From an uncultured Bacteroidales bacterium (lineage in GTDB: Bacteria; Bacteroidota; Bacteroidia; Bacteroidales; UBA932), in contig CALBPX010000056.1 of the NCBI GenBank assembly GCA_937899055.1, positions 1 through 26,238 on the forward strand: a stretch of 26,238 nucleotides of DNA, in the 5' to 3' direction. The notes beneath the pieces were generated by a model that made no database searches, had not been told where the DNA came from, and saw nothing but the letters and a program-made list of their open reading frames with translations. Position numbers and translations under genes: made by a program. Below, piece by piece: positions 15,506-23,425 of the stretch; position 1 is the stretch's first letter; every line of letters begins with the position of its first letter.

Positions 15506-17329
15506 ATGATGAAGACAAAAGGACTTTTGGCTTTGGGTGCTGCACTGTTTGCAGCTCTTGTGAGCACTAATTCTCTGGCACAGAATCCGACCGGAACGGT
15601 TGAGGTAAAGAAAGACTATCAGACGGATCTTTCCGGAGCACGAAAGGGGGCTTTGAAGGTGGATTTTTCGGACACTCTCAAGAAGTTTGACCTGAATATG
15701 GACTACAAGATCCAGGACCGCCAGCTCAGAGACCTGTACTCGTTCACCCCTATGCCGAGCGCAAAGATATCATCGCAGAGGAAAGAGGAAATTCCTTCGT
15801 TCTTTGCCAAGGCGGGAATATCCTTTCCCACAGCGCCTTCGTTGGCCCTTTGGTATCAGCCGGCTCTGGAAACGGGAGAAGATTTCCTGACTCTCAAGGC
15901 CAGCCACGATTCTTTCCACTCAAAGGCTAAAATTGCCGATGTAAATGCATCTGACAAGGTTATTGCCACTTCGGATAAAATTCAGGCAAAACAGTGGAAG
16001 AACACTTTGGGAGCATCCTATATACATCTTTGGAAAGAGGCTCAGCTGAATGCAGACCTTGCATACCGCAACGGTCATCAGAGTTACTACGGAGTCGATC
16101 TGGCAAAATACAAGGAAGCCGGTCTGCTGCCTGATTTTGCAGGCCTCAGGAGCAAGGAATATATGAAGCATAACCTCAGCTCTGACTACAACCAGTTTGA
16201 ATTCGGGTTGGGAGCATCCTCAATCCAGACAGACGATTACAGTGGAAAGTTCCACTACGACGGACGGTTTTCGTTTACATCCACTTCCGACAAGGGAAAA
16301 TTCGGCACGGCTATGACGCTCAGGGAGAACCTATTGAATGCATCGCTGGAGTTTGGCCCTACGGTTGGCAAGTACTCTATGGTTACGGCAGGTGTGAGTT
16401 CCCAGACAGCGTTCTATTCCAACGCCCAGGACTATCATCTAAGCCTTTTGGATGCAACCCTCACCTACCGGCTCCGCAGAGACCGCCTGAGTATGGACCT
16501 TGGAGCAAGGGTGAGCTTTCCGTTTACCAACAAAAGCGGAGCGGATAAGTATCACAACTATGTATCGCCCAAGGTTTCAATTACATACAAGATGGAAGAC
16601 AACCAGACCTGGGCCTATGCCATTGCAGACGGCGGCAATGTGATAAACAGTTTTGCATCCCTCCTGGAAAGAGCTCCTTACGTTTCGCCAATCATTGACC
16701 TGAGAGAAAGCGGCACCCCAGTCTATGCCAAGGCAGGTATCAAGGGCATGGCATCAAAGGAAGTGGATTTTGACGTATATGCCGGAGGGGCATGGCGCAA
16801 GGGAATGCTACAGTTCTCAGGCAATCCGCTCAACGCCGTGTATTCCAACCATGCCGAAGCCTTTATCGGAGCAAAGCTGAACTACAAGACTCCGGGTTTT
16901 GCCGCCGGAGCAGATGCCAAGTATTCTTTCTACACAAAAGGTAAAAACTACAACGGGGCAATCCAGGGGCTGGACGGCCTTCCGATAGCAGTACCTGCTC
17001 CTGGAGATTATGCTGTAAAGGGCAAACCGGCCGGCTATCCTCCTTTTGAGGCAAACATCTACGCCGAAGCCAACATCAACGAAAAACTTTTCATTGGAGC
17101 CACACTGTACGGAAGAAGTGCAACACCGGCATCTGTCTTCCTCTATAACGGCAGCAAAATCAAGTATAAAGGCTATGCAGACCTTGGCCTTTACGCCCAG
17201 TATGTAATTGACAATCACTTTACTGCATACATAAATGGAGGTAATCTGCTGAACGCAGACCGCATCAACTACGGAATGTATGTAGAAAGGGGCATAAATA
17301 TCGGCTTTGGACTCTTGATTAAGTTCTGA
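15506..17329 (+). CDS. Outer-membrane beta-barrel protein, TonB-receptor-like without plug
   Basis: The 607-residue protein has a signal peptide (MMKTKGLLALGAALFAALVS..., cut near NSLAQ, about 26). It then shows alternating polar/hydrophobic strands rich in Tyr, Gly and Asn. It ends GINIGFGLLIKF with the C-terminal Phe typical of barrels recognised by the BAM complex. The last strands (AYINGGNLLNADRINYG) resemble the end of TonB-dependent receptors, but there is no N-terminal plug or TonB box, so a transporter role is unproven. A second Met two codons in is an equally possible start. It is co-oriented with the TPR gene 18 nt upstream. Its 3' end contains the -33 box of the gyrB promoter. Confidence 0.8.
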   Translation: MMKTKGLLALGAALFAALVSTNSLAQNPTGTVEVKKDYQTDLSGARKGALKVDFSDTLKKFDLNMDYKIQDRQLRDLYSFTPMPSAKISSQRKEEIPSFFAKAGISFPTAPSLALWYQPALETGEDFLTLKASHDSFHSKAKIADVNASDKVIATSDKIQAKQWKNTLGASYIHLWKEAQLNADLAYRNGHQSYYGVDLAKYKEAGLLPDFAGLRSKEYMKHNLSSDYNQFEFGLGASSIQTDDYSGKFHYDGRFSFTSTSDKGKFGTAMTLRENLLNASLEFGPTVGKYSMVTAGVSSQTAFYSNAQDYHLSLLDATLTYRLRRDRLSMDLGARVSFPFTNKSGADKYHNYVSPKVSITYKMEDNQTWAYAIADGGNVINSFASLLERAPYVSPIIDLRESGTPVYAKAGIKGMASKEVDFDVYAGGAWRKGMLQFSGNPLNAVYSNHAEAFIGAKLNYKTPGFAAGADAKYSFYTKGKNYNGAIQGLDGLPIAVPAPGDYAVKGKPAGYPPFEANIYAEANINEKLFIGATLYGRSATPASVFLYNGSKIKYKGYADLGLYAQYVIDNHFTAYINGGNLLNADRINYGMYVERGINIGFGLLIKF

Positions 17330-17345
17330 TTTTTCCCTATCTTTG
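17315..17345 (+). promoter_or_regulatory. Promoter of gyrB
   Basis: TTG (17315-17317), 20 nt, then TATCTTTG (17338-17345) matches the Bacteroides consensus. The -33 element lies within the last codons of the upstream barrel gene. The box ends 23 nt before the gyrB ATG. Confidence 0.75.
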
Positions 17346-17368
17346 CTAGGTTATAATTTTTAGGAAAA

Positions 17369-19363
17369 ATGAGCGAAATTGACGAGTTGAAAGAGAACGC
17401 TCCGCAGGAGAATTACAATGCGGAAAGTATTCAGGTTTTAGAAGGTTTGGAGGCCGTCAGAAAAAGGCCTTCAATGTATATCGGAGACATTGGAGAAAGA
17501 GGTCTGCACCATCTGGTGTATGAAGTGGTTGACAATTCAATAGATGAGGCCCTTGCAGGTTTCTGCAACGATATCAACGTATTCATAAATGAAGACAATT
17601 CAATAACCGTCTCCGACAACGGCCGAGGTATTCCTACCGGAATGCATGAAAAAGAGCACCGCAGTGCTTTGGAGGTAGTGCTGACCATACTCCATGCCGG
17701 CGGAAAGTTCAACAAGGGCAGCTACAAGGTCTCAGGCGGTTTGCATGGCGTGGGTGTTTCATGCGTAAACGCACTGTCGATATATCTTAGGGCAGAAATC
17801 CATCGCGAAGGAAAAATATTTGTCCAGGAATATTCAAAAGGAAAGCCCACTACCGAGGTTATGGTTGTAGGAGAGGCTCAGGATACCGGTACTACAATTA
17901 CGTTCCGCCCTGACCCTGAAATCTTTACGCTCACTACCGTCTATAACTACGACACCTTGGCTACAAGGCTCAGGGAGCTTGCTTTTCTGAACAAGAAGGT
18001 CAGACTTTCCCTGACCGACAAGCGTGTAAAGGAAAAGGGAGAAGACGGAGTTGAGCATCCTGCTGAAAAGAAACAGGAATTTTATTCGGAAGAAGGCCTC
18101 AAGGAATTTGTTGCCTGGCTCGACGGCAACCGTACCCATCTTACGGAAAAGCCCATCTATCTGGAAACGGACAAAACCGGCATTCCTATTGAAATTGCAA
18201 TGCAGTACAATACGGAATACAGCGAGAACGTCCACTCTTACGTAAACAATATCAACACCATAGAGGGAGGTACCCACCTTACCGGTTTCCGTGGCGGACT
18301 CACATCTACCCTCAAGTCATACGCAGACAAGAACGACCTTCTTAAGAAGGCTAAGGTGGAGATATCGCCGGACGACTTCCGCGAAGGTCTCACCGCCGTT
18401 ATTTCCGTCAAGGTTGCCGAACCTCAGTTCGAGGGGCAGACAAAGACCAAACTCGGAAATGCCGAGGTCCGTTCTGCCGTCAGCAAGGCTGTAAGCGAGG
18501 CTCTTGAGAACTATCTGGAGGAAAACCCTGCGGATGCCAGAAAAATTGTGGAAAAGGTGATTCTTGCAGCCCAGGCCCGTCAGGCTGCACGCAAGGCCAG
18601 GGAAATGGTTCAGCGCAAGAGCGGAATGAGCGGAGTTGGAATGCCGGACAAACTTGCCGACTGTTCCGACCGCGACCCTGCAAAGTGCGAACTGTTCATA
18701 GTGGAGGGCGATTCCGCAGGCGGTACTGCAAAGGAAGGAAGAAACCGCCAGTACCAGGCAGTGCTCCCGCTCAGAGGAAAGATCCTGAACGTAGAAAAAG
18801 CCATGGAACACAGGGTGTTTGATTCAGACACCATCCGTAACATCTACACTGCACTGGGTGTTACCGTAGGCACCGAAGAAGACAGCAAGGCTTTGAACCT
18901 CAGCAAGCTCAGATACCATAAAATCATCATTATGGCCGATGCCGACGTAGATGGTGCGCATATCACCACGCTGATTCTTACTTTCTTCTTCCGCTATATG
19001 ATAGACCTTATCAAGAACGGATATGTCTATTGTGCTACTCCTCCGCTTTACAAGGTGGAGAAGAAGAGTCTGAAAGAGCCAAAGCCCAACTATTGCTGGA
19101 GCGACGAAGAACGCGACAAGATTGTAGAAGAACTCGGCGGCATAAATGCCGTAAGAATCCAGCGGTACAAAGGTCTTGGTGAAATGAGTCAGGATCAGCT
19201 GGCCGATACTACAATGGATCCTGAGCACAGGATTCTGAGGAAAGTTTACATAGAAAATGCTGCCGAAGCCGACAGAATCTTCTCCATGCTTATGGGAGAC
19301 GATGTTCCGCCAAGAAGAGAATTCATTGAGCAGCATGCAACTTACGCAAACATTGATGCATAA
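17369..19363 (+). CDS. gyrB: DNA gyrase subunit B
   Basis: GyrB is the ATPase subunit of gyrase, which introduces negative supercoils. The 664-residue protein has the GHKL ATPase site with Glu52/Asn56 in YEVVDNSIDEA and Asp83 in VSDNGRGIP, and the lid GGLHGVGVS. The TOPRIM domain has EGDSA (446-450) and MADADVDGAH. The C-terminal QRYKGLGEM...TTMDP block and tail are standard. Its size matches Bacteroidetes GyrB. ParE is the alternative, but the TOPRIM and C-terminal motifs favour GyrB. It has its own promoter and its last codons overlap the start of the peptidase gene by 8 nt. Confidence 0.95.
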   Translation: MSEIDELKENAPQENYNAESIQVLEGLEAVRKRPSMYIGDIGERGLHHLVYEVVDNSIDEALAGFCNDINVFINEDNSITVSDNGRGIPTGMHEKEHRSALEVVLTILHAGGKFNKGSYKVSGGLHGVGVSCVNALSIYLRAEIHREGKIFVQEYSKGKPTTEVMVVGEAQDTGTTITFRPDPEIFTLTTVYNYDTLATRLRELAFLNKKVRLSLTDKRVKEKGEDGVEHPAEKKQEFYSEEGLKEFVAWLDGNRTHLTEKPIYLETDKTGIPIEIAMQYNTEYSENVHSYVNNINTIEGGTHLTGFRGGLTSTLKSYADKNDLLKKAKVEISPDDFREGLTAVISVKVAEPQFEGQTKTKLGNAEVRSAVSKAVSEALENYLEENPADARKIVEKVILAAQARQAARKAREMVQRKSGMSGVGMPDKLADCSDRDPAKCELFIVEGDSAGGTAKEGRNRQYQAVLPLRGKILNVEKAMEHRVFDSDTIRNIYTALGVTVGTEEDSKALNLSKLRYHKIIIMADADVDGAHITTLILTFFFRYMIDLIKNGYVYCATPPLYKVEKKSLKEPKPNYCWSDEERDKIVEELGGINAVRIQRYKGLGEMSQDQLADTTMDPEHRILRKVYIENAAEADRIFSMLMGDDVPPRREFIEQHATYANIDA

Positions 19364-20528
19364 AAGAGCAAAGTACATATTGGTCTTGCTTGGTGCAATG
19401 CTTTTTGCCTTGCCCCAGGCTCAGGCTCAGTCAAAGTTTTCGCAAACCATCAAAGGTCTCTTTTCCAAAGAGGCAAAGACCGATTCGGAACGTGCTTTCA
19501 TAGACAGTATCTATCTGAGCGTTCCCAAGCAGAAACTCACCGGCATAGACTATATGTCGCTGTCAGGAAAATCGCTCAACAGTCTCATGGGCGGAGACAT
19601 CTGGTCCACAGCTGGTTATGTGCCTGAAATAAGCATTCCTCTGGAAGAGGCCGACGGCCCTGAAGTTTATACTGGTTCTTTTGACGTTAAAGAATATACA
19701 CTTGCCGCCCGTCAGCAAAGAGAATCCGGAGAGGATGAAGGTCTGGACTATACAGACACACCGGAGGAATACAATATCTGGACAAACGCCTCCATCAATC
19801 CCTACAATGTAAAGTTGTCGGAGTCTATGAAGGACACCGTAAAGATTGATGTAAGCAGCTATGCTTCACCAGGCTACAAATATGTAACCTCGGAGTTCGG
19901 AGGGCGTTGGGGAAGGCTCCATGCAGGAATAGACCTAAAGCTTTTCATCGGCGATACAATCCGCAGCGCCTTTGATAAAGGTACGGTCAGGATTACCAAA
20001 TTCAATCGCGGAGGATATGGATATTACGTGGTTGTAAGGCATGAGAACGGCCTTGAAACCTTGTACGGACACATGAGCAAGATTCTGGTGGAGGAAGGCC
20101 AGAAAGTAGATGTAGGAGAGCCTCTGGGGCTTGGCGGCAGCACCGGCAGAAGCACAGGGCCTCATCTTCACTTTGAACTCCGCTACCTTGGAAATCCTAT
20201 AAATCCAAGGGATGCCATAGACTTTAACACCGGAAAGATACATGACAAGACTCTGGTACTGACCAAAGACAATTTCAGGTATCAGAATGTCAAATACTCC
20301 AAGAGAAACAGCGGGCGCAAGTCCTCTGCCAGAAAGTCTTCCGGCAAGAAGAAAGTGAACCGCACCGCCACTTCAGGCAAAGGAAAGGGAACGGTAATTA
20401 CCGTAAAGAAAGGCGATACCCTGGGTGCCCTGGCCCGCCGGTACGGCACTACGGTTTCCAAGATCCAAAAACTCAACGGCCTCAAAAACACCAAGATAAG
20501 GGCCGGCCAGAAACTCCGTGTGAAATAA
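19356..20528 (+). CDS. Secreted M23 peptidase with C-terminal LysM
   Basis: This is a probable periplasmic peptidoglycan endopeptidase of the LytM/M23 family. From ATG 19356 (MHKRAKYILVLLGAML) the 390-residue protein has a signal peptide cut near QAQAQS (about 25). The M23 domain has zinc ligands His189 and Asp193 (RLHAGIDL), His239 (YGHM) and His272 in the HLHF motif with His270, so it looks catalytically complete. A basic, Ser/Lys-rich linker (SKRNSGRKSSARKSSGKKK) leads to one LysM repeat (about 344-390, VKKGDTLGALARRYGTT) that should bind glycan. Earlier in-frame starts lie within gyrB and lack a signal peptide at their start, so I reject them. The 8-nt overlap with gyrB suggests translational coupling, an unusual pairing. 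Confidence 0.92.
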   Translation: MHKRAKYILVLLGAMLFALPQAQAQSKFSQTIKGLFSKEAKTDSERAFIDSIYLSVPKQKLTGIDYMSLSGKSLNSLMGGDIWSTAGYVPEISIPLEEADGPEVYTGSFDVKEYTLAARQQRESGEDEGLDYTDTPEEYNIWTNASINPYNVKLSESMKDTVKIDVSSYASPGYKYVTSEFGGRWGRLHAGIDLKLFIGDTIRSAFDKGTVRITKFNRGGYGYYVVVRHENGLETLYGHMSKILVEEGQKVDVGEPLGLGGSTGRSTGPHLHFELRYLGNPINPRDAIDFNTGKIHDKTLVLTKDNFRYQNVKYSKRNSGRKSSARKSSGKKKVNRTATSGKGKGTVITVKKGDTLGALARRYGTTVSKIQKLNGLKNTKIRAGQKLRVK

Positions 20529-20555
20529 AGGAATATTATTATAAAAATTATCGCG

Positions 20556-21812
20556 ATGGATATTTTTGAAAGAATACAACAGAACGAAGGCGGTCCGCTT
20601 GGGCAGTACCGCAAAAGAGCCAAAGGCTATTTCATGTTTCCTAAACTCGAGGGCCCTATTGAGCCTTATATGACTTTCCAGGGAAAGAAAGTCCTTGCAT
20701 GGACATTCAACAACTATCTTGGGCTTGCAAACGATCCGGAGGTCAGAAAGGTAGATGCCGAGGCTGCCGCTAAATGGGGCCTTGCCTACCCTATGGGAGC
20801 AAGAATGATGAGCGGACACACATCGCTGCATGAAAAACTGGAAAGAGAACTTGCAGACTTTGAGTGCAAGGAGGATGCCTTCCTGTTCAACTTCGGATAT
20901 CAGGGAATGATTTCCACTCTGGATGCCCTGCTTACCAGAAGAGATGTTGTAGTCTATGACGAGGAGTGCCATGCCTGCATTATGGACGGCCTCAGGCTCC
21001 ACCTTGGATACCGCATGAAATATGCCCACAACGACATTGCCGACTGCGAAAAGGTTCTCGCCAGAGCCACTAAGAGAGCCGAAGAGCAAGGTGGCGGCGT
21101 ACTGCTTGTTACTGAGGGAGTTTACGGCATGACCGGCGCCCTCGGAATCCTTGACAAGATTGTGGAGCTGAAGAAGAAGTTCAAGTTCAGAATACTCATC
21201 GATGACGCTCACGGATTTGGCGTAATGGGAGAGCACGGAAGAGGCACCAGCGAAGAACTCCACTGTATGGACGGCATAGACCTCTACTTTGGAGCATTTG
21301 CAAAGGCCATGGCTTCTATCGGCGGCTTTGTTGCCGGCCCGGCAGACATAATCAATTACCTGCGCTATAATCTCCGCAGCCAGATCTATGCAAAGAGCCT
21401 TCCGATGCCGTTTGTAGAAGGCAATCTTAAGAGGCTGGAACTCATAAGGAACGGAGACCACAGGCGCAAGCACCTGTTCGATGTTGCAAGAGCTCTCCAG
21501 AAGGGCCTCAGAGAACTGGGCTTTGACATAGGTCCGGCAGAAGCATGCATTACTCCGGTGTTTGTTCACGGAACCGTTCCGGAGGCAACCAACATGCTTG
21601 TAGATCTCAGAGAAAATTACGGCATATTCTGCTCAGTAGTTGTTTATCCTGTTGTACCTCAGGGCGTTATCATGTTCCGCCTCATCTGCACCCAGATGCA
21701 TCAGATGGAGCACGTAGAATACACCCTCAAGGCCTGGGCCGAAATCAAGAAGAAGCACGAACAAGGCTTCTACAGCGGAAGTACCGACATTCAGGATAAG
21801 GCAATTGACTGA
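20556..21812 (+). CDS. spt: Serine palmitoyltransferase (alpha-oxoamine synthase family)
   Basis: The product likely condenses L-serine with a long acyl-CoA to 3-ketosphinganine, the first step of sphingolipid synthesis in Bacteroidetes. The 418-residue protein is a fold-type I PLP enzyme. It has ring-stacking His139 (DEECHACIM), DDAHGFG (216-222) and the Schiff-base lysine Lys250 in FGAFAKAMASIGG. The N-terminus FNNYLGLANDPEV and PMGARMMSGHTSLH are typical of the family. Related 2-amino-3-ketobutyrate CoA ligase and 8-amino-7-oxononanoate synthase are alternatives. The choice rests on the long N-terminus (YFMFPKLEGPIEPYMTFQGK), which matches bacterial SPTs, and on the adjoining SDR. No promoter is visible in the 27-nt gap after the peptidase gene. 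Confidence 0.85.
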   Translation: MDIFERIQQNEGGPLGQYRKRAKGYFMFPKLEGPIEPYMTFQGKKVLAWTFNNYLGLANDPEVRKVDAEAAAKWGLAYPMGARMMSGHTSLHEKLERELADFECKEDAFLFNFGYQGMISTLDALLTRRDVVVYDEECHACIMDGLRLHLGYRMKYAHNDIADCEKVLARATKRAEEQGGGVLLVTEGVYGMTGALGILDKIVELKKKFKFRILIDDAHGFGVMGEHGRGTSEELHCMDGIDLYFGAFAKAMASIGGFVAGPADIINYLRYNLRSQIYAKSLPMPFVEGNLKRLELIRNGDHRRKHLFDVARALQKGLRELGFDIGPAEACITPVFVHGTVPEATNMLVDLRENYGIFCSVVVYPVVPQGVIMFRLICTQMHQMEHVEYTLKAWAEIKKKHEQGFYSGSTDIQDKAID

Positions 21813-22636
21813 TGGGAAGATTTGACGGTAAAGTAGTAATAATAACGGGGGCCAGTTCGGGTATCGGACTGGCCGCTGCGCGTCAGTTTGCCCAGGAAGG
21901 CGCCAGCGTAGTTCTGGCTGCCAGAAGTGCAGACAAGCTCCAGCAGACATTCTGCGAACTCTCAAACCGCGGACAGTTGGGCAACCGCTTTCTTGCAGTT
22001 CCTACGGACGTTACCAAGGAAGAAGATTGCAAGAAGCTCATCAAAAGTACAATAGAAAAGTTCGGCAAGATAGATGTGCTGGTCAACAATGCCGGCATAT
22101 CCATGAGGGCCATGTTCAAAGACCTTGAACTGGATGTGATAAAAAGGCTCATGGATGTAAACTTCTGGGGCACCGTCTATTGCACCAAATATGCTCTCCC
22201 TTACCTCCTGGAAAGCAAGGGCACGGTAGCAGGTGTAATTTCCATTGCCGGCTTCAAGGGTCTTCCGGCAAGAACCGGATACTCTTCATCCAAGTTTGCC
22301 ATCTACGGCTTCCTGGACACCCTCAGGATAGAGCACCTGAAAGACAACCTGAACGTTCTGATTTTTGCCCCTGGCTTTACGGCTTCCAATGTGAGGTTTG
22401 CGGCCTTGACCGCAGACGGAACTCCTCAGGGCCAGACTCCAAGAGAAGAAGGCAAGATGATGAGTGCGGAAACCTGCGCCAAGAAACTAACTCAGGCTGT
22501 CTATAAACGTAAATCCCAGGTAATCCTCACCCCTATCGGGAAGCTTACCGTATTCCTGAACAAGTTTGTTCCGAGGCTGGTGGATCGCCTGGAATACAAC
22601 TACATGAAGAAAGAACCAGACTCCCCGTTAAAGTAA
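21812..22636 (+). CDS. SDR oxidoreductase, candidate 3-ketosphinganine reductase
   Basis: The 274-residue classical short-chain dehydrogenase has the NAD(P) motif TGASSGIG (12-19), NNAG (92-95), catalytic Ser144, and Tyr157/Lys161 in YSSSKFAIYGF. ARS after the second strand suggests NADPH. The YSxSKFAI.G block and the NNAGIS...FKDLELD region resemble eukaryotic 3-ketodihydrosphingosine reductase. Its ATG shares one base with the stop of the serine palmitoyltransferase gene, the tightest coupling in the window. The next chemical step after SPT is exactly an NADPH-dependent ketone reduction, so I infer this role; family membership alone does not prove it. The C-terminus (PIGKLTVFLNKFVPRLVDRL) may be membrane-associated. 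A strong terminator follows. Confidence 0.85.
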   Translation: MGRFDGKVVIITGASSGIGLAAARQFAQEGASVVLAARSADKLQQTFCELSNRGQLGNRFLAVPTDVTKEEDCKKLIKSTIEKFGKIDVLVNNAGISMRAMFKDLELDVIKRLMDVNFWGTVYCTKYALPYLLESKGTVAGVISIAGFKGLPARTGYSSSKFAIYGFLDTLRIEHLKDNLNVLIFAPGFTASNVRFAALTADGTPQGQTPREEGKMMSAETCAKKLTQAVYKRKSQVILTPIGKLTVFLNKFVPRLVDRLEYNYMKKEPDSPLK

Positions 22637-22706
22637 GGCAGGACAGCCTTTGCAGTTGTTTCACCCAAGCAGAGTAAAATCTTTTAAGGCGGACAGAGTC
22701 AATTTT

Positions 22707-22741
22707 ACCGTATGGCTTGGAAAGCCGTACGGTTTCATTTT
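22707..22741 (+). terminator. Terminator of the gyrB-peptidase-SPT-SDR block
   Basis: A 12-bp stem (ACCGTATGGCTT, 22707-22718, with AAGCCGTACGGT, 22722-22733, one G-U pair) closes a 3-nt loop and is followed by TTCATTTTAT. It is 70 nt after the SDR stop. Confidence 0.85.
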
Positions 22742-22748
22742 ATATTTG
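22717..22748 (+). promoter_or_regulatory. Distal promoter of the toxin-antitoxin pair
   Basis: TATATTTG (22741-22748) is a perfect -7 box, with TTG at 22717-22719, 21 nt upstream inside the terminator hairpin. The predicted start is about 5 nt downstream, placing the 16-bp palindrome inside the early transcribed region. Confidence 0.5.
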
Positions 22749-22762
22749 CCTCACAAGAATAA

Positions 22763-22778
22763 TTGTATTATAATACAA
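22763..22778 (+). promoter_or_regulatory. Perfect 16-bp palindromic operator for HigA/HigBA
   Basis: TTGTATTATAATACAA is an exact palindrome 17 bp before the toxin start codon. It overlaps the -33 TTG (22763-22765) of a possible proximal promoter whose -7 box is TATTTTTG (22786-22793). Toxin-antitoxin operons are usually repressed by the antitoxin at such palindromes, and the HTH protein encoded here is the natural binder. Confidence 0.75.
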
Positions 22779-22795
22779 ATTTTATTATTTTTGCC

Positions 22796-23125
22796 ATGGC
22801 GGAACGGAAAATACTTTACTACAAGCACTATTTCATTGAGTTTTATAACGGACTCAATAATAAAGCAAAAGAGAAGGTGGATTATGCCATCATGCTTCTC
22901 AAGTCACAAAACCGGTTGTCAGAAAAGTTTGTAAAGCATATAGATGACGGTATCTATGAACTTAGAGCTCAGTACAATAACAGCATCTACCGCATCTTTT
23001 TCATCTTTGACAATGGCAATGTGGTTCTGCTGATGAACGGATTTAAAAAGAAAACCCAGAAGACTCCTCCAGTGGAAATGGAGTTAGCCAAAAGAATAAG
23101 GAGAGAATATTATGAGAACAAATAA
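22796..23125 (+). CDS. higB: HigB/RelE-type toxin (Gp49-like family)
   Basis: The 109-residue protein starts MAERKILYYKHYFIEFYNGL. It has the Gp49/HigB-like pattern of two helices followed by a strand-rich core: DDGIYELRAQYNNSIYRIFFIFDNGNVVLLMNGFKKK (about 54-90), then VEMELAKRIRREY. In this superfamily such proteins are ribosome-dependent mRNA interferases; the ELRxxxxxxxYRIFF and LLxGFxKK blocks carry the usual basic catalytic residues. The gene precedes its antitoxin and overlaps it by 14 nt, the HigBA order. The reading frame extends 11 codons upstream, but those cover the palindrome and -7 box. Confidence 0.92.
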   Translation: MAERKILYYKHYFIEFYNGLNNKAKEKVDYAIMLLKSQNRLSEKFVKHIDDGIYELRAQYNNSIYRIFFIFDNGNVVLLMNGFKKKTQKTPPVEMELAKRIRREYYENK

Positions 23126-23414
23126 AAACACACACAGTTTTGATGAAATCCTTGATTCAAAGTATGGTAAACCAGGGAGCAAAGAGCGTTTAAAAGCTGA
23201 AGAGGCCGCTTATTCTTATTATTCCGGACTGCTTTTGAAACAGGCCAGGAAAAAGATGAAGATAACCCAAAAGCAACTTGCAGAAAAATTAGGCACAGAC
23301 TCTGCCTACATTTCCAGAATAGAAAACGACCAAATAATACCCAGCGCAGGAGCCTTCTTCCGGATAGCCGACGCCCTAGGATATATGGTTGAATTAAAGC
23401 AGATTATACCTTGA
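23112..23414 (+). CDS. higA: HigA-type antitoxin, XRE-family HTH
   Basis: The 100-residue protein has a helix-turn-helix at about 51-70 (ITQKQLAEKLGTDSAYISRI) of the Cro/C1 (XRE) type. A helical N-terminal arm (FDEILDSKYGKPGSKERLKAEEAAYSYY) probably covers the toxin. It overlaps higB and should both neutralise the toxin and repress the operon at the 22763 palindrome. It ends 11 bp before the convergent nuclease gene with no clear terminator between them. Confidence 0.92.
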   Translation: MRTNKNTHSFDEILDSKYGKPGSKERLKAEEAAYSYYSGLLLKQARKKMKITQKQLAEKLGTDSAYISRIENDQIIPSAGAFFRIADALGYMVELKQIIP

Positions 23415-23425
23415 CTTATTCGGCA

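Noticed and set aside
20373..21569. 398-codon open frame antisense to the serine palmitoyltransferase gene
   Set aside because: Shadow frame of a conserved PLP enzyme; no domain or start signals.
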